DNA of 64,000 bases, from the NCBI RefSeq assembly GCF_015278255.1, contig NZ_JADIJC010000004.1, positions 62,001-126,000 of the forward strand, written 5' to 3'. The position numbers and the translations under genes are program-made. Source of the stretch: Microbacterium hibisci. GTDB lineage: Bacteria > Actinomycetota > Actinomycetes > Actinomycetales > Microbacteriaceae. Shown piece by piece: positions 44,487-53,749 of the stretch. The notes below the pieces were generated by a model. The model made no database searches, was not told the DNA's origin, and saw only the letters and a program-made list of their open reading frames with translations. The number at the start of each line of letters is the position of its first letter. The first letter of the stretch is position 1.

Positions 44487-45917
44487 ATGTCTCCGATTCC
44501 CACTCCCGATCCCGGTGCCGACGACGGCGTTGCACCGGAGTTCATCCGGGTCGTGCGGCTGGTCGATGCGTTCGAAGACGGCCGCCGACAGCGAGCGACC
44601 GCGGATGCGGCCGAGATCCGGGTGCTGGCGGATGCGGCCGCCGCCGTGGCGCGGCCCGCGCACGCGTCGCCGGATCGGGCTCGGCGGGCGGAGCTCGACC
44701 GTCGGGCACTGGTCGCCGACCTCGCGACCTCGAGCCGGGTCTCGGAGTGGACCGTGAGTCGGCTGCTCAGCGAGGCATCCGACCTGTGCGCACGGTTCGA
44801 GCCCGGTGTCGAGTCGCTGGCGCGTGGCGAGATCACCCGGCAGCACCTCGCCGTGATCCATGACGCCGGCCACGCGATCACCGACGACGCGGCCCGCGCC
44901 GAGTTCCTCCAGCTCGCACTGGACCGCGCGGCAACGCTCACCGCCGGTCGCCTCGCACCGGTGCTCAAGGTGGTCGCCGAGCGCTTCCTCGAACGCACGA
45001 TCGACGAGCGCCACCGGGCAGCCGCGGCGGGCCGTCGCATCGAGGTGTTCGATCTGCCCGACGATATGGCCGCGCTGACCGCGATCCTGCCGGCGACGCT
45101 CGCGCACGGCATCGAAGACCGGCTCACACAGCAGGCGCGCTCCGTCATCGCCGCACGAGGCTCCGACGACACCGACGGCGGCGGCGACCGCGACCGCGAC
45201 CGCGACGTCGACCGCGACGTCGAAGATGCCGACGACTGCGAGGCCGACGAGCGCACCATGGATCAGCTCCGCGTCGACATCTTCACCGACACCCTGCTGA
45301 CAGCCGGCCCCACCGAGTGCGTCGCCGGTACCGGACTCGAGGCGATCCGCGCCACCGTGCAGGTCACCGTTCCCGTGCTCGCAATGACCGGCGCGTCCAA
45401 CGAGCCAGCACTTCTCGCGGGCTACGGTCCGATCGACCCCGGAACCGCCCGGATCCTCGCCGCCGGCGCGACCGGCTGGGAGCGCGTGATGACGTCACCG
45501 GTCACCGGAAGCGTCCTCGCGGTGGACCGCTACCGTCCTGGACCGGCGCTGAACCGGTTCCTCGCCGCCCGTGACGAGCACTGCCGATTCCCCGGCTGCC
45601 GCCGCCCGGTCCGGCGGTGCGACATCGACCACACGATCGCCGCTTCCGAGGGCGGACCGACCCACCACGCCAACCTGGCTCACCTCTGCCGTGGCCATCA
45701 CACCCTCAAGGGCGTCACAGCATGGTCGGTCGAGCAGGTCTCGCCGGGCGTTCTGGTCTGGACCAGCCCGACCGGCCGGAAGCACACCGACCGGCCCGAG
45801 CCCACCGTGAGATTCATCCCGGACGACACCGCCGCACGCCCCCGCGCGACGATGCGCGAACCCTGGCTGTTCTCCGCTGACGACCCACCCGGGTCCCCCG
45901 GCGCCCCGCCGTTCTAG
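44487..45917 (+). CDS. DUF222/HNH endonuclease (13E12-repeat family)
   Basis: 476 residues. A helical DUF222 region (about 20-250) includes SEWTVSRLLSEASDLC. It is followed by an acidic, Asp/Arg repeat linker of the type DRDRDRDVDRDV, and a C-terminal HNH domain: RDEHCRFPGCRRPVRRCDIDHTI (Cys pair, catalytic DH) and NLAHLCRGHHTLKG (zinc/N-H residues). Such genes are present in several copies in Microbacterium-type and mycobacterial genomes and their role is unresolved. ATG 44487 is used; the upstream frame to 44394 lacks the domain. Confidence 0.88.
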   Translation: MSPIPTPDPGADDGVAPEFIRVVRLVDAFEDGRRQRATADAAEIRVLADAAAAVARPAHASPDRARRAELDRRALVADLATSSRVSEWTVSRLLSEASDLCARFEPGVESLARGEITRQHLAVIHDAGHAITDDAARAEFLQLALDRAATLTAGRLAPVLKVVAERFLERTIDERHRAAAAGRRIEVFDLPDDMAALTAILPATLAHGIEDRLTQQARSVIAARGSDDTDGGGDRDRDRDVDRDVEDADDCEADERTMDQLRVDIFTDTLLTAGPTECVAGTGLEAIRATVQVTVPVLAMTGASNEPALLAGYGPIDPGTARILAAGATGWERVMTSPVTGSVLAVDRYRPGPALNRFLAARDEHCRFPGCRRPVRRCDIDHTIAASEGGPTHHANLAHLCRGHHTLKGVTAWSVEQVSPGVLVWTSPTGRKHTDRPEPTVRFIPDDTAARPRATMREPWLFSADDPPGSPGAPPF

Positions 45918-46831
45918 CGCAACCGCGGTGTTGCGGCATCCGCTCTCGCCCTCCCCCGGACCCCCACTCGACGCAGCCCCGTGACCAGCACGCCCGCGAC
46001 GAGGAGGGTGCCGCCGACGACCTCGCCCGGTGTGGGGATCTGGCCGAGCAGCAGCGCGGACGACGCCATCGCCACGACCGGCGCGAGCAGCACCCACGGC
46101 ACCACCTCCGCGGACGGATTGCGAGCGAGCAGGCCGTTCCAGATCGAATAGCCGATGATCGTGCACAGCACCGCGGTGTACAGCGTCGAGACCGCGGACT
46201 GCCAGCCGAAGGCGGCGATGCCGGACGCGATCGCGGCCGGCCCTTCGATCACGAGCGACAGCATCAAGGCGGGGATGGGCACCACGAGCGCCGACCACAC
46301 GGTGAGCGACAGGGATCCGAGCCGGCCGGCTCCGCTGACCGCGCCGGCCCGGCGAGAGATGACGTTGCCGATGCCCCACGAGAACGCTGCGGCGAGCGCC
46401 AGCGCCACGGCGAGGGCGGGGGCATCGCCGCCCCGGCCGGCGGCGACGACGGCCAGGCCCACCACGCCGAGCGCGACACCGGCGACCTGCGGCGCGGTCG
46501 GGCGCTCACGCAGCACCGCGGCCGCGATGAGGATCGTGAACACCGCCTGCGCCTGCAGCACGAGCGCGGCGAGCCCCGGCTGCAGCCCCAGCGCCATCGA
46601 CGTGTACAGCAGCCCGAACTGCCCGAGGCTCATGAACAGGCCCACGCCGATCACCGTGCGCCAGGAGGTGCGCGGACGCGGGACGACGACGACCGCGAGC
46701 GCCACCACCAGGAAGCGGATCGCCACGAACAGCAGGGGCGGCACGCCCGTCATCCCCCAGTCGATCACGACGAAGTTGAAGCCCCAGAACGATGCCACGA
46801 CCGCCGCCAGCACCATGTCGCGTCTGTTCAC
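45914..46831 (-). CDS. EamA/DMT-family transporter
   Basis: 305 residues with ten helices in two EamA repeats: first VVASFWGFNFVVIDWG, second AFSWGIGNVISRRAG. This is the usual signature of drug/metabolite exporters of the RhaT/YdcZ/PecM-like group. Divergent from a LysR regulator with a 73-bp shared control region, a classical arrangement in which the LysR protein controls export of its ligand. The GTG at 46831 is chosen; the upstream extension to 46948 reads through the operator region. Confidence 0.87.
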   Translation of the reverse strand: MNRRDMVLAAVVASFWGFNFVVIDWGMTGVPPLLFVAIRFLVVALAVVVVPRPRTSWRTVIGVGLFMSLGQFGLLYTSMALGLQPGLAALVLQAQAVFTILIAAAVLRERPTAPQVAGVALGVVGLAVVAAGRGGDAPALAVALALAAAFSWGIGNVISRRAGAVSGAGRLGSLSLTVWSALVVPIPALMLSLVIEGPAAIASGIAAFGWQSAVSTLYTAVLCTIIGYSIWNGLLARNPSAEVVPWVLLAPVVAMASSALLLGQIPTPGEVVGGTLLVAGVLVTGLRRVGVRGRARADAATPRLR

Positions 46832-46856
46832 GGGTTCCACTTCACCCGAACACTGG

Positions 46857-46906
46857 ATGAAGCACCAGCGATGCTTTCTCCACGAGACGATGTAGCGTTG
46901 CTTCAT
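46857..46906. promoter_or_regulatory. Probable LysR-binding region between divergent genes
   Basis: ATGAAGCA (46857-46864) is matched by TGCTTCAT (46899-46906) in inverted order. Within it a tighter AAGCA-N7-TGCTT repeat (46860-46876) gives the T-N-A-type dyad spacing usual for LysR proteins. The distal arm overlaps the lysR start codon, fitting autoregulation. Confidence 0.6.
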
Positions 46907-47813
46907 GATCGATCTCGAGGCAGTGCTGTCGCTCCGCGCCGTCGCCACGCAGGGCAGCGTGGTCGCCGCCGCGACGAGCCTGGGCTACACCCCGTCCGCC
47001 GTGTCTCAGCAGGTGAAGCGGCTGGAGCGCGAAACCGGCATCGCCCTGCTCGAGCGCGCCGGGCGCGGGGTGATCCTCACCGAGGCGGGCACGCGCCTCG
47101 TCGTCGCGTCGACCCCGATCCTCGCCGACCTCGAGCGGCTGCGCGCCGATCTGCAGCTCGCCGCGGGGATCGACGACCGCGTGGTGGGCGAGATCAGGCT
47201 CGCCGCGTTCTCGACCGTCGTGCGCGGGTTGGTCATCCCCGTGCTGAGCGACCTGGCGGCGCAGCATCCCGGCCTCTCGGTGCCGTTGCGCGAGAGCGAG
47301 CCGTGGGAGACGATCGCGCTCGTCGCCTCGGGCCAGCGCGACCTCGGCATCGTGCACCGCTGGGGCGGCGTGGCCCTCGCGATGCCCGACCACCTCGTCT
47401 CGACGCCGCTGTTCACGGACGTCGCCGACGTCATCCTGCACCGCGAACACCCGCTCGCCGACCGCAGCGAACTGCACCCCGAAGAGCTCGCGGGCGAGAA
47501 CTGGGTCGCGACGTTCGAGGCGACCATCTGCCGGCAGTGGCTGCGGCGGCTCTTCGACGGCGTCCCCAACGCGCCCCGCATCGTGCACGAATCGATGGAG
47601 TTCCAGAACCACCTCGAACTCGCGCGCGCACGCCGCGCGGTCGCGCTCGTGCCGCGGCTGGGCCGCGGCGACCTCGGACCCGACCTGGTGGCCATCCCGA
47701 CTGTCGAGCCGGCATCGACGCGCGACGTTCTGGCCGTCCACCGCCGGACGCAGGAGGATTCTCCCGCGCTGCGCGCCACGCTCGACACGTTCGTGGAGCA
47801 CGCGCGGAGGTGA
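46905..47813 (+). CDS. LysR-family transcriptional regulator
   Basis: 302 residues. The N-terminal winged helix GSVVAAATSLGYTPSAVSQQVKRLERETG is followed by LLERAGRGVILTEAG; a periplasmic-binding-like effector domain completes the normal length. Probably regulates the divergent EamA exporter and itself. Effector unknown. The stop lies inside a GGATGCC-type hairpin. Confidence 0.92.
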   Translation: MIDLEAVLSLRAVATQGSVVAAATSLGYTPSAVSQQVKRLERETGIALLERAGRGVILTEAGTRLVVASTPILADLERLRADLQLAAGIDDRVVGEIRLAAFSTVVRGLVIPVLSDLAAQHPGLSVPLRESEPWETIALVASGQRDLGIVHRWGGVALAMPDHLVSTPLFTDVADVILHREHPLADRSELHPEELAGENWVATFEATICRQWLRRLFDGVPNAPRIVHESMEFQNHLELARARRAVALVPRLGRGDLGPDLVAIPTVEPASTRDVLAVHRRTQEDSPALRATLDTFVEHARR

Positions 47814-47840
47814 CGGATGCCGGGGGCCGCGGCATCCGTC
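47812..47840 (+). terminator. GGATGCC-type hairpin at the end of lysR
   Basis: GACGGATGCCG (47812-47822) pairs with CGGCATCCGTC (47830-47840). The stem begins inside the lysR stop codon. Confidence 0.65.
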
Positions 47841-47946
47841 TGCCTCCCATGTATCTGACGGAGTCGGAGGTGACTCTCGCTGGATCGGGGCAACCACTCT
47901 CTCGGTGCCCCCGTTCCGCACGTCCGTTCCTTGGGGAGGAATACCC

Positions 47947-50900
47947 ATGTCTCGAACCGCCGGCCGACGCCGCAGCTTCACAAAGCTCGCTGCCGGCCTG
48001 ACCGCGACCGCGGCGCTCACCGTGACGACACTCGTCGTGACGACGCTGCCCGCCGCCGCCTTCAAGCCGTACACCCACAACGCCACCGCCGAGAACGCCT
48101 ATGACGACGTCACCGACGACGGGAAGGTGACCGTCGAGGGCACCGAGTACACCGTGCGCGGCGACATCGTCACCGCGCTGCGCAACCAGCCGGCTGCGTA
48201 CAACGCCGGCGTGATCGGTCCCGACGGGTTCCCCGATCTGGCGTACGGCCAGTCGGCGATACACCCCGAAGAGACGGGCAGATGGCTGCAGCACCTCATG
48301 ACCGAGGCGTGGGACGCGCAGGACGACGCCGGTCGCAGTGCCGCCGAGAAGGAGCAGATCCTCGCGTTCGCGTACGGCTTCATGACGCACGCTGCCGGCG
48401 ACATGTGGGCGCACACGATCATCAACCAGGTCGCCGAAGGGGTCTTCCCAGGTGTCGGCGACATCCTCGACCTCGAGGACCCCACCGCGCTCGAGATCGC
48501 CCTGCGCCATGTCATCGCCGAGGGGTACGTCGGCGACGCGACGGCGGGCTACGACGGCAACTCGCGGCGCTCGCAGGTGCCCGGCGAGTCCGACCAGACC
48601 GGCCCCGAGTACAGCAACGACTCCACGCCGGCCTTCGAGTACGCGGCACCGAACGACTGGATCTACGACACGCTCGTCGATCCGAACAACCCGCTGCCCG
48701 TCGGCACGTGTGGCGACGGCGTCGACGACGACGGCGACGGGACCGCGGATGACGGATGCCCCGGCCTCGCGTACACCGTCGGCGAAGATCCCGAGCCGAA
48801 CCGCGGCCCGCTCATCGACTACTTCATCGACCTGAAGGCCGACCTCCAGGTCGAGCGCGCGGCGATCCAGAAGGATCTGGACTACGAAGACTGCAACATC
48901 GTCGACTGGGACTGCTACGAAGTGGTCGAGAACGTCACGGTCGACACGGTGCGCGGCGTGACCGTCGAGCCCGTGACCGTGCAGGAGTGTCGCGCGGAGT
49001 ACTTCTGCGTCACGAGCCCGATCGACGAGGCCGACGACGCCGTCGTCAACCCGGCGATCATCTCGTACCTCGACGCGTGGATCGCCGACATCGACCGCGG
49101 CCTGCAGCACTGGCCCGAACTCGGCGAGGCGCTGTCGAAGACGCTGTTCGACGCCGGCACGTTCCGTGACGCGCAGAACTTCATCTGCCGCAACGACGAC
49201 GAAGAGGGCGAGACCGATGAGGTGCTCGACACCGACCGCGCACAGTGCGAGGACGGCGTCGGCATCTTCCAGGTCGTCGGCTACACGCTCGGCGGACTGG
49301 ACGACACTGATCGGCCGGGCTTCATCAACGAGTACCTGCTGTCGATGCTCGGCGCTCCCGACTTCGTCGGCGAGGCGGTCGAGGAGGGCGGCGAGGTCTT
49401 CCTCTGGCTCGAGGACTTGATGGCGACCATCATGCCCGACATCGACTTCCTCGACCCGGTGCTGGCCGACGCCAAGGAGCTGCTGCTCGAGCTCGCCTCC
49501 GAGGCCCTGGGCTTCGACGTCGAGCTGCTGTCGGACTTCCTGAAGCACCCCACGCACTGGATGGAGATCGGCTCGGCAGACATCGACGTGCCGTTCTCCG
49601 ACGACGACGTGCACGTGGACCTGTTCGACGACGGCGACCGCGAGTACCTCGACGCCGTGATGGGTCTCGTCGATCCGCTCGTCGGCGACCAGGTCGAGCT
49701 CCCGGACGGCACGATCGTGCCCTCGTCACGTCTGAAGGACACCGCCGAATGGACGCTCGAGGACTTCGAGCCGGCCTACGACGCCGTGCAGATGTCGAAG
49801 CTGCTGCTGCTCGACGCGAACGGCCTCAACGAGGTCATCTCCGATCACCGCAGCGCCAACCTGCTGCCGAGCGTGTCGACGGCGATCTACACCGACCCGG
49901 CAGGGCGCCCCGCGAATGTCATGATCGACGGTCTCGACGGGCAGCCGTGGCTGCGGAGCATCGACTCCGACCACTCGTGGCGCGCCGACCGCCTGCCGGT
50001 CTTCGAGTCGCCCGACCCGGGTCACCACTCCGACGAGGAGCCGCACTACGCCGGCACCGGGCAGATGCCGCTGTGGGAGTCGTGCCTCGCACGCTCGACC
50101 TTCCGCGACGTGTTCCGCGACTGGGAGAACGGCGCCTGGGACCAGCCGGGGAACAACTTCCCCGATCACGGCGACACGCCGAGCGCCCCTTCGTGGATCG
50201 CCGGGTCGCTCAGCGCCGATCTGCAGATCACCGGTGACGAGGCTGTCGTCTCGGGCGTGCAGTGGGTGGGCGTGGACCACACGTTCACCGTCACGGCCGC
50301 CGACGACTCCTTCACGCCGGAGTCGCTGACGACGACGTACTCCGTCCACCCGGCCGGCTCCGCGCCGAGCTGGACGACGGTGAACGGCGCGGTGGCCGAG
50401 TTCGCCCTTCCGGGGAACGCCGATGAGAACCTGGAGTGGGTCATCGAGTGGAAGACGACGAGCGAGTGCGAGACCGTGAGCGGCACCCGGACGGTCCGGG
50501 TCGACCGCACGGCGCCGGTCATCGACCTCAGCCAGCCCGCGGCCACCGGCTACGACACCGACGACTTCGCGAGCGTGGAGTACACGATCACGGATGCGCT
50601 CAGCGGCGTCGAGACGCAGTCGGTCACCTTCGACGGCACCGAGGTGCCGACCGGGCATGTGCTCGACATGTTCACGCTTGACACCGGTGCGCACGCGGCG
50701 GTGGCGACGGCGACGGACTTCGTGGGCAACAGCGCGACGGCCACGCGGGCGTTCACCCTGCTGGCCACGACCGAGTCGCTCAGCAACAACCTGACGCGGG
50801 CGGTCGCCGAGAAGCTCGTCACCGACCCGAAGGTCGAGAAGGGCCTGCGCGACAAACTCAACGCGGCGCTCAAGAGTCACGCGACGGGCAGGCACCCGAC

Positions 50901-51021
50901 CGAGGTGAACCAGCTCGGCGCGGTGGTCGAGCAGCTGCAGGGCCAGCTCGGCAAGGGCGTCGACACGGCGTTCGGCACCCGGATGATCGGCTGGACGAAC
51001 GATCTGATCGCGGTGCACTGA
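47947..51021 (+). CDS. Large secreted zinc-dependent phospholipase C-like protein
   Basis: 1024 residues. A signal peptide (cleavage near LPAAAFKPY) leaves an N-terminal domain with FMTHAAGDMWAHTIIN (His148, Asp152, His156) and KPYTH (His44), the zinc-ligand pattern of the phospholipase C/P1-nuclease superfamily. Residues 255-273 (CGDGVDDDGDGTADDGC) form a Ca-binding loop of thrombospondin type-3 style bracketed by cysteines. The rest is unique, with Ig-like beta domains from about 750 (SGSLSADLQITG to ATRAFTLLATTES) and a C-terminal helical tail (VAEKLVTDPKVEKGLRDKL). GGAGG precedes ATG 47947. Substrate unverified. Confidence 0.78.
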   Translation: MSRTAGRRRSFTKLAAGLTATAALTVTTLVVTTLPAAAFKPYTHNATAENAYDDVTDDGKVTVEGTEYTVRGDIVTALRNQPAAYNAGVIGPDGFPDLAYGQSAIHPEETGRWLQHLMTEAWDAQDDAGRSAAEKEQILAFAYGFMTHAAGDMWAHTIINQVAEGVFPGVGDILDLEDPTALEIALRHVIAEGYVGDATAGYDGNSRRSQVPGESDQTGPEYSNDSTPAFEYAAPNDWIYDTLVDPNNPLPVGTCGDGVDDDGDGTADDGCPGLAYTVGEDPEPNRGPLIDYFIDLKADLQVERAAIQKDLDYEDCNIVDWDCYEVVENVTVDTVRGVTVEPVTVQECRAEYFCVTSPIDEADDAVVNPAIISYLDAWIADIDRGLQHWPELGEALSKTLFDAGTFRDAQNFICRNDDEEGETDEVLDTDRAQCEDGVGIFQVVGYTLGGLDDTDRPGFINEYLLSMLGAPDFVGEAVEEGGEVFLWLEDLMATIMPDIDFLDPVLADAKELLLELASEALGFDVELLSDFLKHPTHWMEIGSADIDVPFSDDDVHVDLFDDGDREYLDAVMGLVDPLVGDQVELPDGTIVPSSRLKDTAEWTLEDFEPAYDAVQMSKLLLLDANGLNEVISDHRSANLLPSVSTAIYTDPAGRPANVMIDGLDGQPWLRSIDSDHSWRADRLPVFESPDPGHHSDEEPHYAGTGQMPLWESCLARSTFRDVFRDWENGAWDQPGNNFPDHGDTPSAPSWIAGSLSADLQITGDEAVVSGVQWVGVDHTFTVTAADDSFTPESLTTTYSVHPAGSAPSWTTVNGAVAEFALPGNADENLEWVIEWKTTSECETVSGTRTVRVDRTAPVIDLSQPAATGYDTDDFASVEYTITDALSGVETQSVTFDGTEVPTGHVLDMFTLDTGAHAAVATATDFVGNSATATRAFTLLATTESLSNNLTRAVAEKLVTDPKVEKGLRDKLNAALKSHATGRHPTEVNQLGAVVEQLQGQLGKGVDTAFGTRMIGWTNDLIAVH

Positions 51022-51121
51022 CCGCGTGAAGGCTCGAGGCGGCCGGTCGGGATCTCCCGACCGGCCGCCTCGCGGCGTCGTCCGTCTCGCAGCGCCGATG
51101 GTGCGCGACCGGGAGACCGCC

Positions 51122-52363
51122 TCAGGCGTTCAACGTCCCCACGTGCCGCAGGGGCGACCACCACGTGATGACCGCGGCGACGGCGAAGACGACCGTGACG
51201 GCGACGAGCGTCCACTGCTCGCCGAGCGCTCCGACCGCGACACCTCCGAGGAGGGCGCCGAGCGCCGCCGCAGAGCGGTTGGCCGAGCGGAGGTTCGCGT
51301 TCACGCGCCCGAGCAGGCCGTCGGGCGTCGCGGTCTGCCGCAGCGCCATCTCGTGCGCGTTCTCCACGCCAGCCGCGAGCCCGTGGATCGCCAGCGCGAC
51401 GAAGAGGAGAGAGGGACCCGTCGGCAACCAGGCGGCGACGGCGACGAGCAGCCAGGCGACCGGGTATGCGGCGCGTGCCGCGATGATCGTCGGCCCGCTG
51501 CCGAGGATCGCGCCGAGCCGCACAGCGAAGGTCGCGCCGACGAGCGTCGTCGTTCCGGCGACCGCGAGCAACAGGCCGTACGTGAAGGCCGAGAACCCCA
51601 GCGACCGCAGCGCGAGCAGTGACAGCACCGTGAACGCGACGCCGTTCGCCAGGAACCAGACGTGGGTCGAGACCGCGAGCGGACCCAGCGTGCGATGCGC
51701 GTACGCCCACGAAAGGCCCTCTCTGATCTCCCGCCACAGATGACGCTCCCGCGCGCGGACACGAGCCTCCTCCACACGGATGCCGGCGTTCAGGATCGCC
51801 TCGACGATGTAGCTCACGGCGTCGACGAGGAGGGCGAGCGGAGCGCCGAGCAACGCCACGAGCCCGCCGCCCAGCGCGGGGCCGAAGGTCTGGGCTGCGG
51901 CATCCGTCTGATCCAGGCGCGCGTTCGCGACCACCAGTCTCGATCGCGGCACGAGCCGGGGGAGGAAGGACTGCGTCGCGGCGAAGCCGAAGACCGAGAA
52001 CGAGCCGAAGAGCAGGAGCAGCGCCACGAGCATCCAGATCGCGAGGGCGTCCGCGAACCACAGCGCCGGAATGGCGGCGAGCGACACCGCCCGGCCGACG
52101 CTCGCCCACACGAGGATGGGCTTGCGGCGCCATCGGTCGGTGTACGCGCCCGCGAACAGCCCGAGCACCGCGTACGGCAGGAACTGCGCGGCATTGACCA
52201 GGCCCACCTCGAGCGGCGTCGCGCCCAGCAGCTGGACCACCAGCACCGGCATCGCGACCGCGGTGAGTGCGGTGCCGAACGAGCTGATCGCGGCCGCGGT
52301 CCAGTAGCGGGCGAACGCCGATCGGGGCGCGGGCGGCTCCGCGGGCGTCGCGTCGGCCGTCAC
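51122..52363 (-). CDS. MFS transporter, MFS_3/enterobactin-exporter-like
   Basis: 413 residues, twelve helices. FARYWTAAAISSFGTALTAVAMPVLVVQLLGA (in part), then GLFAGAYTDRWRRKPILVW (motif A) and a second half TYGLLLAVAGTTTLVGATFAVRLG match the MFS_3 group (EntS/macrolide-efflux-like). The GTG start overlaps the stop of the DHFR-like gene by 4 bp. Upstream residues in the open frame are antisense noise. Substrate unknown. Confidence 0.85.
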   Translation of the reverse strand: MTADATPAEPPAPRSAFARYWTAAAISSFGTALTAVAMPVLVVQLLGATPLEVGLVNAAQFLPYAVLGLFAGAYTDRWRRKPILVWASVGRAVSLAAIPALWFADALAIWMLVALLLLFGSFSVFGFAATQSFLPRLVPRSRLVVANARLDQTDAAAQTFGPALGGGLVALLGAPLALLVDAVSYIVEAILNAGIRVEEARVRARERHLWREIREGLSWAYAHRTLGPLAVSTHVWFLANGVAFTVLSLLALRSLGFSAFTYGLLLAVAGTTTLVGATFAVRLGAILGSGPTIIAARAAYPVAWLLVAVAAWLPTGPSLLFVALAIHGLAAGVENAHEMALRQTATPDGLLGRVNANLRSANRSAAALGALLGGVAVGALGEQWTLVAVTVVFAVAAVITWWSPLRHVGTLNA

Positions 52364-52926
52364 GCGCCGGGCGGACCGTCGAGCACGGTCGGGATGTACT
52401 CCAGCAGCTGACTGCGCCCATCGAACGTGCGGGCCTCGACGAGCTCGAGACGCACATCGGGATAGCCGTCGAAGATGCGGTCCTGGCCGGTCGCACCGGT
52501 GATCACCGGGAAGACCACGACGCGGTACCGGTCGACGAGACCGGCGATGAGCAGCGAGCGGCACAGGGCGATGCTGCCGAGCGTGCGCAGCGGCCGATCC
52601 GACTCCTCCTTGAGGCGCCGGACGAACTCGACGGCGTCGGTGCGCACGAGCATCGAGTTCTCCCAGGCGAGCGGCTCTTCGAGCTGCGACGAGAAGACGT
52701 ACTTCTGCACCCGGTTGAGGACGTCGGTGCCCTCCTCGCCGCCGGCGGTCAGCTCCGACATGACACGGTACGTCGTGGCGCCCATGAGGATCGGATCGTC
52801 CTTATCGGGCGAGTCCTCCAGCCAGCCGAGGTAATCGGGCCCTTCGAGCCCCCACCAGCCCGGCCAGCCCTCCGCGGCGCCATAGCCGTCGAGCGAGATG
52901 ATGAAGTCCACCGTCAGGGTCTGCAT
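52360..52926 (-). CDS. Dihydrofolate-reductase-like protein (RibD C-terminal family)
   Basis: 188 residues. VDFIISLDGYGAA at the N-terminus, LMGATTYRVMSEL and a C-terminal DRYRVVVFPVITGATGQ are family blocks of the RibD-C/YyaP group, NADPH-dependent reductases of unassigned substrate. AAGGAG precedes ATG 52926. Translationally coupled to the MFS gene downstream. Confidence 0.88.
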   Translation of the reverse strand: MQTLTVDFIISLDGYGAAEGWPGWWGLEGPDYLGWLEDSPDKDDPILMGATTYRVMSELTAGGEEGTDVLNRVQKYVFSSQLEEPLAWENSMLVRTDAVEFVRRLKEESDRPLRTLGSIALCRSLLIAGLVDRYRVVVFPVITGATGQDRIFDGYPDVRLELVEARTFDGRSQLLEYIPTVLDGPPGA

Positions 52927-53057
52927 CGCGACTCTCCTTCTCGTGCGGTGGTCCGGGCCCGTTCGACGGAGTCCCGGAACGCGGACGGATGCCTCGCGCC
53001 CGAGCCTAGGCGGGCGCTTGTGGCCCCGAAACCCGCCTCGGAACCCGAGTCGGCTGC

Positions 53058-53258
53058 TCAGTGCTGGGCGCGCCTGAGCGTGCGGCGGTAGAGGACGGCC
53101 TGGTAGGCGATCAGGATCGCGAACACGACGCAGACCCCGGCGAGCAGGTACGGAGTCATCCGCATCAGCGCGAACGGCGTCTCGAAGAGGAAGGCCCGGA
53201 CGAACTCCCAGCCCTGCTTCTCCCACACGCCCGGTTGCGGGTCGTGCCGGTCCGTCAT
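53058..53258 (-). CDS. Small single-span membrane protein
   Basis: 66 residues: a polar N-terminus (MTDRHDPQPGVWEKQGWEF), an amphipathic stretch, one membrane helix (MTPYLLAGVCVVFAILIAYQ) and a basic C-terminus. ATG 53258 gives a compact protein; the longer open frame runs across the GH16 remnant in antisense. Unknown function. Confidence 0.5.
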   Translation of the reverse strand: MTDRHDPQPGVWEKQGWEFVRAFLFETPFALMRMTPYLLAGVCVVFAILIAYQAVLYRRTLRRAQH

Positions 53259-53324
53259 TCCGCCGAGGACTGCAGCTGCTGTACGTTCCGGTTCTTCCAG
53301 GTCACGCCAGCGTCGCTCTCGGGG

Positions 53325-53483
53325 CCGTGGCTCTTCGACCGCTTCTGCTTTCTCGCGCTCAACCTCGCGATCGGCGGCACATGGCCGGGCAACACGACCG
53401 ATCCATCCACGCGGCCGGCGACGATGCACATCGACTGGATCCGGGCGACGGATTGCCAACTGGAGCGCGGCGCCACCCGGTGA
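53325..53483 (+). pseudogene. C-terminal remnant of a GH16 glycoside hydrolase
   Basis: About 52 residues, LNLAIGGTWPGN followed by TRPATMHIDWIRA and a stop, match the conserved end of family-16 laminarinase/endoglucanase-type enzymes (consensus NxAxGGxWPG, then TxPxTMxVDxxR). Nothing upstream encodes the catalytic ExDxxE region, so only the tail survives. It lies at the left edge of the lower-GC defence island. Confidence 0.65.
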
Positions 53484-53749
53484 ATACACGTCTCGCGGGG
53501 ATGGTGGGATGCCGCTACGGCATGTCCGCGAGCCGACCGACGCGCTGATCCTGGACCGACGCTGGCTTCCTCGGCGGTGTCCGTCAGTGCGGGGTCCGAG
53601 CGGCGTACGAGGACGCCTACTACCTGTCGGATCCCGATCGAGCTTGCGGAAATTCGGAGTGAATGTGGCGTGGTTTGCGGAGTTCAAGACCGATCTCGAA
53701 CGTCCTAGATTGCGAAATCCGACTAACTCGTCGCGAACGAGCTCACCAC
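53484..53749. other. Non-coding stretch at island border
   Basis: Composition shifts from GC-rich to A/T-richer around 53640-53740. I see no recognisable integrase, transposase, tRNA or attachment-site repeat in it; short ORFs are not convincing. Confidence 0.5.

Noticed and set aside
53484..53749. tRNA or attachment site at the island border
   Set aside because: No cloverleaf-compatible sequence and no duplicated border sequence could be seen; the right end is outside the window.
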